This document shows, piece by piece, positions 21,984 to 32,939 of a stretch of 64,000 nucleotides of DNA (the first letter of the stretch is position 1; every line of letters begins with the position of its first letter). The position numbers and the translations under genes were made by a program. The stretch is from the NCBI GenBank assembly GCA_951799405.1, contig OX637346.1, positions 11,369,215-11,433,214 on the forward strand, in the 5' to 3' direction. Under the pieces are notes generated by a model. That model had not been told where the DNA came from. It was given only the letters and a program-made list of their open reading frames with translations, and ran no database searches. Origin of the DNA: Agapetus fuscipes (taxonomy: Eukaryota; Arthropoda; Insecta; Trichoptera; Glossosomatidae).

Positions 21984-22195
21984 CGGGATTTGTTGCCGTG
22001 CTCTATGGGAGCTGGAGCTTTCGGACGTTTCGCCTTCTTCCGGCCTTTTCAGCGTTATGAAGATATTGTTGTTCTTCTTCATACTTTCATCAACATGAAC
22101 ATAATCACTTCCCCGTCACGATGAAGAAGTCCATCGTAGACATAGGTGAAAGGTCTGGAAACTTCAGCTTCCACAGACCACGGCAACAAATCCCG
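21984..22195. mobile_element. Fold-back element with GGGATTTGTTGCCGTG arms
   Basis: CGGGATTTGTTGCCGTGC at the left is mirrored by CACGGCAACAAATCCCG at the right. GGAGCTGGAGCTTTC is mirrored by GAAACTTCAGCTTCC. Arms are roughly 50-60 bp with a loop of about 100 bp. Single arms occur at 5420 and 43069, so this is a dispersed family. The 66-codon frame here is only arm translation. Confidence 0.8.
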
Positions 22196-22270
22196 TAAAT
22201 TCAACTCTCCAGCATAGTTTTATTTTTAAATGCCTTCTCCATTTCACTGCTCACTTGATGTGTCAAACGT

Positions 22271-22592
22271 AAGTCCGGTCGATAGGTCAGCTGGTAGAGT
22301 GCTTGCATTCCAGCACCGTGAGCTCGGGTTCGAATCCCACCGAGGGTGTCAGAAATGATTTCCCGTTTCGGTGTTTACTTCAAACCCCAAAATATAATTC
22401 CGGCAAGGTTTACTCAGCCTTCACAAGAACTGAGTACCAGTCCCCTCGGGAGCTGGGAAACCTCCACTTCAACTGAAGTAGTTAGCGTAGGGGCTGGCCC
22501 CCTTACCTGTAAAAATAAATAGGTTCCACTCGCCACATGCGAAAGCCTTCGGGGGTAACGCGGCAAGAAGTTACACTATATGTGTAGCTTAG
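22271..22592 (+). mobile_element. Full-length SINE-B with tRNA-like head
   Basis: The head carries AGGTCAGCTGGTAGAGTGC (box A) and GGTTCGAATCC at 22327-22337 (box B), a polymerase III promoter layout. The body runs through GGGAGCTGGGAAACCTCC, TTCAACTGAAGTAG and AATAAATAGGTTCCACTCGC to GCGGCAAGAAGTTACACTAT, then TGTGTAGCTTAG. The anticodon region reads ATTCCAG, which would be TCC, but the stem pairs badly. The length of about 320 bp is normal for a tRNA-derived SINE. Confidence 0.85.
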
Positions 22593-22808
22593 TAGTTTAA
22601 TGATAAATACCAAACGACAAGTCTTGGAGTAGTTGTATGATACGAGTCATTGTAAGAGTCGTGTTATCCTTGTCTAAAGGATGATATTCCCAGCTATGCA
22701 ATGCGAGTCCTCGGTACGTTCAACCGTGATTACTGTTATTAATTCCTAATATCTCGGTTTAGAGATCTGTTGGTTAGATGCTTTGCCGCCGACCCGTAGC
22801 CTCTTTAC

Positions 22809-22935
22809 GTTAAAACTCCACCAAAGCGTTGAAACAAAAATGTACAAACCGTCTCTAGTGAGCGTTTAGTTTTGATGTATTTTTGTCTAAACGCTTCGGT
22901 TGAGTTTAATCTTAGAGTTTTATACTTCGGGTTGT
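22809..22935. mobile_element. FB-150 fold-back MITE copy 12
   Basis: CTCCACCAAAGCGTTGAAAC, CTCTAGTGAGCGTTTAG, TTGATGTATTTTTGTC, AAACGCTTCGGTTGAG, GAGTTTTATACTTCGGG. The centre is in the opposite orientation to most copies, as expected of a palindrome. Confidence 0.75.
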
Positions 22936-23221
22936 GGGCGATGCTATCGCTCGGGCTTTAGCGGCCCGACCCGATGTCGCTTTGTGACTTCACTTTTATT
23001 CTCTGTCCAACACTTCTTCCTTCAGCGAGAAGATGGGGCAGGCCGTGTGAGAGATGACCCTCGCAGCTTTTCTCAAATAACCGTAAACAAATTGCATTCC
23101 CTCACTCAGATCGAGTAAAATAATGGCCGGTTATAATTTGAAAATGTCGGCGGGTGAGGTGCAAATTGTTTATTGTTTAACCCCATCATGGAAACAATAA
23201 ATATACATACCTTATCGATTC

Positions 23222-23295
23222 TTCAGCGTTTTTGTCTAAACTGTTTTTTGTCTAAAATCTTTCAGTTGAGGACTTGGATTATACTTATTTGGAAA
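23222..23295. mobile_element. FB-150 partial copy 13
   Basis: AGCGTTTTTGTCTAAACTG, then TCTTTCAGTTGAGGAC and ATTATACTTATTTGG. One arm plus an end. Confidence 0.5.
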
Positions 23296-24078
23296 AAAAT
23301 ATATTTGACTGCTTACAATTTTGAATGGCATACAAGAAGGTAACTTTCATATGTTATACAGACGTCCTTAAAAAAATATTCCTCTTTTTGCATTTTTTTC
23401 ATAAACAAGTCATAAACAAACATAATAATTACCTATCTCATACTGCGTTAGGACCCAAGCACTCTTGTTCAAAGGACTTATAAAGAATATAATTTATTTT
23501 GTGGTTGTCATGTGAAACGCCCAGAAAAATACATATTTTTTCTAGCTTCATTTAAAATTTGTAAACTCAATACTCAAAACTTACTGCTCGTTCACGTCAC
23601 ATAATTACTGTAACTAATAAAATGTTTTTTTGTTAAGAAAGTATGATTTTAAATATATTTTGTGTTATATATTAGCTGCAGACACCTCTGCTCTCATTCC
23701 AGACCCCGCTGTGGGTTTATAAAATTTGCATGAGTGGATAAATCAAAACATTTTATTCTCTTAACGAACCCATCCCCTGGTCGCGGTGTGATTTGAGAAG
23801 GGAAACGGTTCCAGGAGGCTTTATGTACCGCATACATACCTCCGCTTATATGCTGTGCAAGCATATAGAAGCATAACTGAGGATAAAGGCTGCACCATAT
23901 CTTTATGATGTGTGCTGTGTTTATTTTGCGTTGCTTTTCTCAGAAATAATTACTTCTTTTTTGACCGAAATGATATACGGCATGATGAATGTGCGCTCTT
24001 TCAGCGAGTGATAAACTGCTCCAAAAATTATTCTATTTCAAGCTCCAGGTATTTCTTAAGGTTTTTAATCAGATTGTC
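23296..24078. other. Unassigned AT-rich sequence
   Basis: No gene recognised. Two overlapping frames of 73 and 123 codons (23912-24360) run across the LINE-D and LINE-A relics and are not genes. Confidence 0.4.
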
Positions 24079-24139
24079 TCATCATCATCATCATTACTGG
24101 AACGATACCCTGTATGGGGCTTGGCCTCCTTAATCCGTC
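24079..24139 (-). pseudogene. LINE-D 3' end relic
   Basis: On the minus strand the frame reads RIKEAKPHTGYRSSNDDDDE, the last codons of a LINE ORF2 followed by GAT repeats. It matches the ending at 6073-6150 and lies about 160 bp upstream of a LINE-A copy on the opposite strand. Confidence 0.65.
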
Positions 24140-24297
24140 GGCATTTCATTTCTCCTTCTGTCTCTTACTTCTACCGCATGACACTATGCCACCACTCCGT
24201 TCATCCGTCCATTTTGATGAGGGTTTCTAAACTGCCGTACCCCCTTTTGGAGCCATCATCACAGAAATCTATTCTAGGATTTGATGGGTCATTTTCT

Positions 24298-24373
24298 GAA
24301 TTTGATCCAGCAATCCAAAGAAGTATGCAAGGATCGAAAGAAATGGCGGTTGATCTGTAATGCTGGCGGTTAA
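24298..24373 (+). pseudogene. LINE-A ORF end
   Basis: The frame reads KEVCKDRKKWRLICNAGG and stops at TAA 24371-24373. Compared with 4174-4368 only the last 18 or so codons survive. It is followed by the matching 3' UTR, confirming the ORF-UTR linkage. Confidence 0.75.
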
Positions 24374-24757
24374 AGCTAAGGCTTTTAAATTTAAAAAATA
24401 TGTGTTGTAGTTTTTTTTTTTTTTTTTTAATTTTTTACTGTTTAATTGCTTAGAATTTATTTGTTTTATATATTTGATTGTATTAATTGCTTGTACTCCT
24501 TGACTGATAGGTTGGTATGCGGCTGACCACCCATACTGTAAAAAATGGTTCACTTTGCCAATGTCACCCCTGCTTCAGGGAAGGTCGGCAAGAGTTGCAG
24601 GGCTTATGTTCATTTGAGATTGGGGTTTTTATATTGTAGGTCCACATGCAGCATGTGTAAGCGCGAAATTATGCATGTCTGCTTGTGGGAATGCATTTAA
24701 TATGAATCTCAAATGATACATATCTTTGCAGCTTAGATTTAGATTTAGATTTAGATC
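24374..24757 (+). mobile_element. LINE-A 3' UTR with TTTAGA tail
   Basis: Variable AT-rich part with an 18-bp T run near 24411, then CTCCTTGACTGATAGGTTGG, the conserved block, and CTTAGATTTAGATTTAGAT at the end. One of the two least diverged copies. Confidence 0.85.
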
Positions 24758-24759
24758 AG

Positions 24760-25930
24760 ATTATCTGCCATACATTTGAATGATTTTGTGAAGTAAAGTT
24801 ATTTCAAATATTCTTTTTATGCGTTTATGACTCCATTCAGTTAATCTTTAAATCGACTTTTCTATTTTTTGTTGTTGGAAGCATGCAGACGCTTCAACAG
24901 TCATAATTTGCTAATGGAAATTATATTCGTCATAAACACAGTACAAACAAATCAGACCAAGTTTTATTTGTTAAGGCATCTGTGGAAACTAGATTACAAT
25001 GATTTAATTTCACACTAAAATATTCAAATGAAACAAGGCTTACAAACATATCACTCCTCATATTTCCAGTCAACAATAAAGGAAGTAATTAACACTCCAA
25101 ATTCATCTACATTTTATTGCTGTTTGAAAACGTCAAACAAGATTTAGGTCTCGTTCATCAATTACTCGTCTATTTTCACCGTGATATTTAGATTTCCCCA
25201 TTCAAATGTAAACAAACGCGTGTGTGAAATGGGTTAGGAATTATAATACAATGGTGGCTTGTTTAGACTTCTGACTGATGAATCATAATTAGAGTGATAG
25301 CTCAGAGCGGGAAATATGGAAAACAATCTCTTCACTTCACCTCCACATTGTGTGGCAGTGTCAGTGCTTATTCAGACAAGTGCGAAAGTTTTTTCTCTTA
25401 GAATAATTGCATTTAATTAGCGTGAGTCTATAATATGATTCTGCTGTGTGCCTAAATTAATATCTACTTTATTTATTATTTTGAAGACATGGTCAAGATC
25501 GCTTGTCAACTAAAATCAGCTCTTTATAAGATGTAAAGTCTTAAATTGTCATACTTTTGGCAAGATTACAATAATTTACAATACCAATACATAGACGAAC
25601 ATGTCTAAACAATGTATGGTACTTGAACGGTCAACCATTGAAATCCCATTCGAGTCGAACATGGTTTAACTTCGGTGATCAAAGGAGAGCTTGTACCTGC
25701 AACAGGTTAAGGTCGCCGACAAACTTAAGCAGTATCAATATTTCGCTTCCTTCGAGGTATTTACTTGACATTACGGAGCGCACGAGCGATCACCATTTCA
25801 ATATTTTTGAAATTAAACGCTCGGCAATTGTTGCTTGGACCACAATCTGCGGCCACATCTCCGATGTCTAGTCATGACACGATTGTCATAAACCACGGAA
25901 TACTCGCCGATCGGATCAATGCTTGCCCGC
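24760..25930. other. Unassigned sequence
   Basis: AT-rich to about 25580, then near-average composition. The 82-codon frame at 25623-25871 has no recognisable domain. I see nothing else. Confidence 0.4.
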
Positions 25931-25934
25931 GCCT

Positions 25935-26480
25935 GCGACTTCGACTTTGACTCGAAAGGCGACTCCAAGCGGGACTCCAACTCTGTATCCAACTTTGACT
26001 CTTAATTTGACTTCAACTGGATACCTTTTAATAATCCATCTTTCACTCCAACAGTAATTCTAACTTTCACTCATGAGGATCAATAGTACAAAGAGAAATA
26101 TCGATTCTAACGCCAGGTATGTTCAACTACCGAGTTTTTTTTTACTTTCACTAGCAAATTGTCAACATCGACTCTGACTTTAACACTAAACTTGACTTCA
26201 ACTGTGGCTCCAAATCTGACTGTAAAGATGAGTCTAACTATACTAACTCTTACTTTGGATTCAACTATGAATGTCAATGAAAATATCACCACAACTTTAG
26301 GTACTTCTTCGACTTCAAATGTGACTCCAAATGCGACTCCAACTGTGACTTCAATTCCAACTTTCATGTTGCGACTTCCACTGCAACTGCAACGTCAATT
26401 TCAAGTATATATGACTCCAAGTGCGACTCCGAATGAAATTCTAAGTGCGTCTCTATCTTCAACTCCAACTGCCAGAGTCT
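25935..26480 (+). repeat. Degenerate ACTCCAACT-type tandem array
   Basis: The region is built from hexamer and 12-mer variants such as GACTCCAACTGTGACTTCAA, seen over about 545 bp with two interruptions. It yields a 119-codon threonine-rich frame (26159-26518; LTLTLNLTSTV, NATPTVTS) on the plus strand and a valine-rich one on the minus strand. Both are low-complexity by-products of the array. A mucin-like secreted repeat cannot be excluded, but there is no signal peptide. Confidence 0.7.
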
Positions 26481-26519
26481 TCTCGTGTCGTCTGAAACGC
26501 CGCAGTAGAGGGTTGTAAT

Positions 26520-27680
26520 GAATTACCTGTTGGATCTGGTATCGGCCAGACAATAGGAAAATAATTTTATTTGTCTATCAAACATGCCATAAATAACCGT
26601 AAGAAAATATAGGAAGGAAGCTTCGATTACCATTATATTTTCTCCTAGGATGTGCTCATTTTAAAGGCAACCAATAAATTATTTCCGGACGTATATATTT
26701 CCATCGTTTTACATAATTTTTCAGAAAATGCATTCTTTGCAAGCAACTTGGCGAGTGAAAATTGAAGGTAACCAATTCAGTTTCATGAAGTAAAAACCTT
26801 TTCTTTCTCTACAAAACTTTAAATAAATTATATGTAACCTAATTTTAAAGCATGTTATTTTGAAAGAACTAAAATGACGTAAATTTACATTTTTTTTTAT
26901 AACTTGGAAGAATCAAATGGACTAAACAAAACATAATGATATACATTTAATAGTTTGATGCGTGGACTCGTTCAACGAGAATTATTTCTCAAATCTAATT
27001 TAATTTCTCCTCAGCATGAGTTATGGATGTCCAACAAGGCAGGTATGATGTCATTCCATTAGTCAATGTTTATTTGTTCTGGCCACATTATTTAAACGTG
27101 CACCATTTATATTACTATTCGTATTCTATCGTGTCGTATAAATAAAAAATATTCAAAGTTCATAGAAGCTCCGGTGCCCATAAATAAAGCGAAGGCCGCC
27201 CAATCGGATTCCACCTTCTATGTGCAAGGCAAAGCTCGATCACAAACAGGAGAGCTTTTGTTAACAAACCCCATCCGATTATTGGATGTATTGAATCTTG
27301 AAAAAAATATTTAGGAGTTTTCTCTACTCATTTGATGTTTGACTTTTGACGTATTGATACAAGTAAAACTCAATTGGTACAGTTTTAGTTCTCTAAGAAC
27401 GAGAATCAAGGTGTAATAAATTTTATCATGGTGTTTTTCTTTCAAATCAGGTCATAGTGAGTAAGATTTGAAAACCTGATTTTTGACAACAGGTACCATA
27501 TGGTTACGGTGTCACCCTTTGTTTTAGAAAATAAACAGATTTATTATGTCAGTTCTATAGCTTTCGGGGTCATAATGATTAGTTGTTGTGTAGGTACACT
27601 ATCTGCGTAATTACCTGGAACATTATGTGTCTATCGAAAACTCAAAAATCTCATAAAAATATAGTCTGATACTTCATGTG
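26520..27680. other. Unassigned sequence
   Basis: AT-rich. A short less AT-rich patch at 27170-27250 resembles no repeat in the window. Confidence 0.4.
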
Positions 27681-27689
27681 CATTTCTGA

Positions 27690-27871
27690 AAAGCCTTTCA
27701 AATTTTTTTAGTGACTTGAAAGGCTTTTTCTCTGTTTATATTACAAATTGGTTATGTGCGAGAGTGAGATGGCACTTTTATATTTTTTTTATATTTGAAC
27801 AATGTTTTAGTGACTTGAAAAGGCCTTCCCTCATTATAATACTTATAATTTAAATGTGAGAGTGGTATGAG
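27690..27871 (+). repeat. 99-bp direct duplication with hairpin
   Basis: TTTTAGTGACTTGAAAGGC at about 27705 recurs as TTTTAGTGACTTGAAAAGGC at 27805, and GAGAGTGAGATGG recurs as GAGAGTGGTATGAGG. The first copy also forms a 12-bp hairpin, AAAGCCTTTCAA (27690-27701) with TTGAAAGGCTTT (27716-27727). Confidence 0.7.
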
Positions 27872-27949
27872 GCTGATCAAACATTGGTGCAGCTAAGATG
27901 CGTAGATCATCCCTAATACAGCCTTTCTGGGGTCCGGTGTGGTTGTGAA

Positions 27950-28060
27950 GGCTAGATTTGAGGAAAGCGTTGGTCCCCGCGCATGCGCATGTCGCGCGGC
28001 GGGGGGCGCCCCACGGCCACTCGATACCATCTCCCCTGGAGCACTCCTCACTCCCAAACA
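27950..28060. other. GC-rich patch
   Basis: GCGCATGCGCATGTCGCGCG and GGGGGGCGCCCCACGG stand out from the AT-rich flanks. A minus-strand frame of 80 codons crosses it and matches nothing known. Confidence 0.4.
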
Positions 28061-28152
28061 GAAAACACCAGGAATTCCACAGCAAAATATAAAATAGTTT
28101 CTGTTGAATATTCTTATGTGCTTCGGTAATATGTAACGAAATGCTTGAGTGG

Positions 28153-28522
28153 ATCTATAATCTATCTATAATCTATAATCTAAGCTGCAAGGATATGTAA
28201 GCATTTAAGGCTCATATGAAATGCATGCCTACAGACAGGCACATGTAGGTTCGCGCCTACACATTCTGCATGTGTGCATACAAATAAAGAAAACCTCACA
28301 TGGACATAAACCTTGCAACTCCTGCCGCCGTTCCCTGAACCGGGGTGGCATTGGCAAAAGTGAACCGATTTTTACAGCACGGGTGGTCAACCTCGTACCA
28401 ACCTATCAGTCAAGGAGCACAAAAAATTATAAATGATTTACAAAAAATTCATAATGAGACATTAGAAAATAAAATTAAAATAAAGTTTAATTAAAATTAA
28501 TATTACACTTAGAATTAATGCC
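28153..28522 (-). mobile_element. LINE-A 3' UTR
   Basis: Minus strand: TGCTCCTTGACTGATAGG, GTTCACTTTTGCCAATGCC, CGGTTCAGGGAACGGCGGC, ending in TTATAGATTATAGATAG. Tail unit TTATAGA. Confidence 0.85.
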
Positions 28523-28665
28523 CTAGCCGCCATTGTTGCAAATCAGCCGCCATTCCTTTCGGTCCTTACATACTTCTTTCATTTCATTCAGAGTCATAAT
28601 CTTTTTCATGCACTCTCCCCTTTTGTTATGACTCTGAATATCCCATTCATTCGCATGTCAGAATA
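28523..28665 (-). pseudogene. LINE-A ORF end
   Basis: Minus-strand frame: EWDIQSHNK(R)G-like start, MKKIMTLNEMKEV, CKDRKEWRLICNNGG, then TAG (28523-28525). It matches 4240-4368 over about 45 codons with a handful of differences. A 5'-truncated copy without a polymerase domain. Confidence 0.75.
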
Positions 28666-28669
28666 ACGT

Positions 28670-31350
28670 TTGACCGATTGCATACTCAAGGATATCATTT
28701 CATTTTTGTATGAGGAAAACACTCATCTATTCAGTTTACATTTAATTGGTTGACGATTTAAGAAAACTACATTTTCCTTTGTGTACATATTTCTTAAGAC
28801 CGAAATATTGTAATTATAAATGCGTGACTTTTCTTATTTTTACATCATCTTAATCATAAGCCTTCCCAACTGAATCACGTTTAATCGAAATCCAATACAA
28901 TTTTGAAGTTATTCCTGTTGTTTGGAGCTTGATAATCTACGATAACTTCCTTCAGTTTGATTATCTACTAATATTTTACTGAATACAACTTTTTAAGTGA
29001 AACCTTGATCCGCCAATTGATGCATATGTTCCATACAAAATAATCTGTTAGTTTTGATGAATTCACAACGCTGACTTCCTAGTCATAATTATATTGAATA
29101 AACAATGGCACAATAAATATGCTATTTTCTTCCTTGTAGCCCATTTTTTGGAGTTTTCGTACTTTCTGTCCTTTCAAATCCCAGTTCGATGTAAACATTG
29201 CTTCAGCAGCAACCTTTAATAACAGGCTGACCGCACCAGCTACGGTGGATGTCTTTTGTGTGGAGCGCATTCGACCCCGTGGTAACATCTTCCTTGTAAT
29301 TTATTTATTTTCTACTCTGCATGCTCCATACATCGGCTCGTAGGGGATATTATGTTCTATTCGACGTTTGCTGGTATTATTAATCAATAGTCCTTCAATG
29401 TTTATTCAATAAATCCCAAAAAGAAACAATGTACTTTCATGAATACGCGGGAAGAAGTACACGGATATTTTTGAACGAGGATTTATTGTTATGTGTGTTT
29501 ATTTTCTGAGTAAAAGTTAAAATATACTTGGAGTATTTATAAGAAAAATAAAGTATGCATTAAATAAATAAATAATATTAGTTATTATAGGTTGTGAATA
29601 AGAAAATATAAGATCAGTTCATTTCTTTCTTCTTTTTTAGACAGTTAATAATTGAACCATGACTAAAAGGACAAGAAAAATATGACAAGGATGCATATGT
29701 CTGTCGGGTTATATGGGTGTTTTGTTTGTTCAATTGCCATCGATTCTGGTATCCGAATTTTTTATGGTAAATCGATTTTCATACGTTTCACAGTTTCTAT
29801 ACCTGTTAACAAACATTTGACGTAACGCAACTGGTGTGCTAAAATTAGGAATCTTTTGACTTTGTGACATGGCTTCTTTTGTGACTTGTTTCATTTATTT
29901 CTTAATTTTTTACTTCGTCATTTTTTTGTTCCATGAATATAATAAGCCTTCTTGCTTTCCTGAATATCTTTTGAAGCAGCCTATATTTTTAATTAAAATC
30001 AGTGGTCATTATTGGAATGAGGGATGTGTGAGAAAATCACTTTTTCCTTTTTGGATGAGACTCGGTTAAGATTGGCAGAAAACGCATTTGCGACATTAAG
30101 TTGCGAATGCCACGTCAGGCCATTCGTCATAATACCCCGTGATGGCTGAGAGATTAAATATGAAATAATGCATCTCTTGGCAGTCGTATTTACTTTGGAT
30201 GATATTCCAGAAGCATTAACCACTGTTTCTTCCTGAGTGAAAAAAGGCTTATAAAATGTGATTGCGTATTCAGATTATAGATGTAAGGAATTGTGTTCAA
30301 TCCCATAAAGATAAAAGCTCAGAATTGCATTAAAAAAACAGATTTCAACGTTATTAAGAACTTGGGGCCCTTGACGAAGTAAAATAGACAGCTTTTTCAA
30401 AATTTGCTGAAGTATAACAATAGAGAGAAACAAAAATTGTGTGTTCTTTCTCTTTTCATCAAAAATATAAACGTTAATCATGTATAACTTAAGTAAAAAA
30501 AAATAGATTGAAAACAAATCAAAACTAAGATAATTACAAAAAGTACGTATTTTTAGAAGCATTTTTTTTTTCTAAAGAAAACTTCTAGTTTTCTTTAGAA
30601 AATATGCTAAGTTTCTACATAAAACCAGTACAAAGTTTTTATTATCATTGAAACACAGTTACTTGTACGAGTATCTTTCGGCTTGTACATGGCAACATAC
30701 AAAATGACTTTACAATACTCGGGATCCCCTTAGGATGTTTATTAAATGTGCATTAGGAGGTCTATCAAAGAAAACGCCTAATGGATCACTTGAACCAAAG
30801 CTGTCCGCAATGCGAGGTTAATTCCGTCTACTTGGGCCTCCATTGGACATGGATCAGTCTGCCTAGATTAGATTATTTACCGAGCATCATGTTGATCTAA
30901 TGTAAGCTCTAGTACTTACCGCCTCCTTACCTCCTGCGTCGAAGATTTTCTTCGGTTCTTATCCAATCGAATTATTCGTTTGGAATGATTTCAAATAGAG
31001 ATCATATGAAATATGAAGCTATTAATATAATATGTACTTGGGTACTTCATGGGGCATCTATCTTCTAGCATACATCCGTTCATTAATGCATGGACATTAA
31101 TAACGACTGCTTGTGTATTTTTATCAATATGTACGCTGTGTTCTTTATCCTAATAAATAATATTAGTTCTGCGTAATTGCGTATTAAACATTGAAAAGCA
31201 AACATGTTTTCAGCTGTTTTGTTTTCATTTCTCTGAAAAAAGATCCGAAGTGGGGATATCACGGAGTAACTTTATTTTTGTATTACGGTATTAAAAGTAA
31301 TTCTTCTTCTTCATATAATGATTTACACTTTAAGCTAGAAAAAACAACCA
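28670..31350. other. Long unassigned AT-rich stretch
   Basis: No window repeat family is evident here. Frames of 60-95 codons are AT-rich chance frames. A 16-bp hairpin lies at 30568-30602 (TTCTAAAGAAAACT, loop TCT, AGTTTTCTTTAGAA). Confidence 0.45.
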
Positions 31351-31356
31351 ATACTA

Positions 31357-31609
31357 ATCCTTGACCGATAGACTGGAATGAGTCTGGCCCCCCATGCGGT
31401 ACAAACTTGGTTCACTTTTGCCAATGCCATCCCGGTTTCAAGAAAAGGCAGCAATAGCCTCTAGGTTTATGTTCATATGAGCTTTGGTATATTATGTGTG
31501 CACATGCAGCAAGTGCAAGCGCGAGCTTACATGTGCCTACATGTGAGAATGCATTAAATATGAGTTCAAATATCAATATATCTTTGCAACTTAAATTATA
31601 GATAGTAGA
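31357..31609 (+). mobile_element. LINE-A 3' UTR, diverged
   Basis: TAATCCTTGACCGATAGAC, GGTTCACTTTTGCCAATGCC, GCAAGTGCAAGCGCGAGC, TTTGCAACTTAAATTATAG. An older copy with a minimal tail. Confidence 0.8.
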
Positions 31610-31614
31610 CGGAA

Positions 31615-32370
31615 AGGATTATTTAAGAATTAAACTTTAAATGATATTTCTACAAACAAACCATTCCAACAAATATACTCTATCCAAAAGGTTTACGTAT
31701 GATGCATAAAAGAAACTTGTTAAGGGACGACATGCTTTTTTATTGCACGCTATGTTTTAAATTCTTCACGAGGTCCATAAAACAATTAAAGTCGCAAATA
31801 TCTCAATATTTATGGTACATAAAAAATATGGTATTTCACGTTTATCAATATAACTTCAGTACAAAAATGGTTAAGCAAGGAACGAGGATATAAACCAGAG
31901 CCAGCTTGTAAAGCACGGAATTGCAATATGTAACCTTTAACGGGAATCACTGAACCCGACCTAAGTTAATTACCTGCATGCAATTAATTTCCATCTAAAT
32001 CGCATCCCTATATTACAGTTGAAATATGGTGGAACTGCAATTTTAGTGCAATACCAGAGAATATCATAAATATTTGTGTTTCCATCTTATTTTGAAACTG
32101 AAATATCTTTTAAACTCAACTACGATCGGTTGCTGGTAAAATTAAATTATTATATATAGGTATGTATTTTTTTATTATATTTGTGAATGAAAAAATCTAC
32201 AAGCCTTAAACCTAACGTGGTGAAAATAAGAACCAATGGCACCATCTTGAAAAACGTCACTTTTGTTAGTTCAATGATGTTAGCTGAATTGATGAAATAA
32301 ATGATTTATTTGTTGTAGAAAAACAATATAATAACCATTTATTTTAGTAATGATTTTTCTAATGTTCATC
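31615..32370. other. Unassigned AT-rich sequence
   Basis: Nothing recognised. Confidence 0.4.
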
Positions 32371-32375
32371 TCTTG

Positions 32376-32695
32376 GACCGGTCCGTAGTCCAGTGGCAGC
32401 ACTTCGGACTCGTCAATTTAAGGTTGTGGATTCGGATCCCGGCGAAGCACATAAAATTTACCATTTATATTTCGAATGTGCTCTTCGCTGAGCTGAAAAA
32501 TTCATAAACCTTTACCAAAGACCGGTCACTGAAAGGTCCATCCAACCTTACAACAACTGGGTCTTGCTTGAGAATTGGCGCTTACTACAGCGACGACCAA
32601 GCTCGCAGAGGGCTCTTGAGGTGTGATACACACAAAAACAGCACTCACCAAATAAATCATCCTAATATTATTATTATTTATTATTAACTCAAATT
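32376..32695 (+). mobile_element. Full-length SINE-A
   Basis: tRNA-like head: GACCGGTCCGTAGTCCAGTGG (box A), CGGACTCGTCAA (anticodon-like loop, CGT), GGATTCGGATCCCGGCG (box B). Body: TTCATAAACCTTTACCAAAG, GGTCCATCCAACCTTACAAC, GGGTCTTGCTTGAGAATTGG, AGCGACGACCAAGCTCGC. Tail: GGCTCTTGAGGTGTGATAC, AAAACAGCACTCACC, then ATT repeats. About 320 bp. The tail is shared with LINE-C. Confidence 0.9.
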
Positions 32696-32878
32696 TGTTT
32701 CTCTGATAATCATTATTCTGAAAAAAAAGTAAAATGTCATATTTTCTAAAATAGGATATTTCATACCTACTGTTCAAGATCTGCGTTAGGAGAATATGAA
32801 AAAATTCATTTCTATCGAGAAAAAATCCCAACTCTTGCAAAATAAACAAAATATCATATGGTGTGTTAAAAAAAATGT

Positions 32879-32932
32879 GATTTCTTTATAGCGCCGTTTC
32901 GTGATGTAATTACTTCAATGGCTTGAACTGAA
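32879..32932 (-). mobile_element. LINE-B 3' UTR relic
   Basis: TTTCTTTATAGCGCCGTTTC, GTGATGTAATTACTTC is the reverse complement of the LINE-B 3' UTR after its stop at 15209. Confidence 0.7.
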
Positions 32933-32939
32933 CTCTCTA

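Noticed and set aside
22271..22345. Stand-alone tRNA gene
   Set aside because: Box A and box B are good, but anticodon and acceptor stems pair poorly and the downstream body recurs at several loci, so it is a SINE head.
23989..24360. 123-codon plus-strand ORF
   Set aside because: It runs antisense to the LINE-D relic and then out of frame over the LINE-A ORF end, so it is a shadow of repeats.
27690..27730. Intrinsic-terminator-like hairpin followed by T run
   Set aside because: The sequence is eukaryotic in character and the hairpin belongs to a local duplication.
30568..30602. 16-bp hairpin as a microRNA precursor
   Set aside because: Total length of 35 bp is too short for a pre-miRNA stem and the arms are low-complexity.
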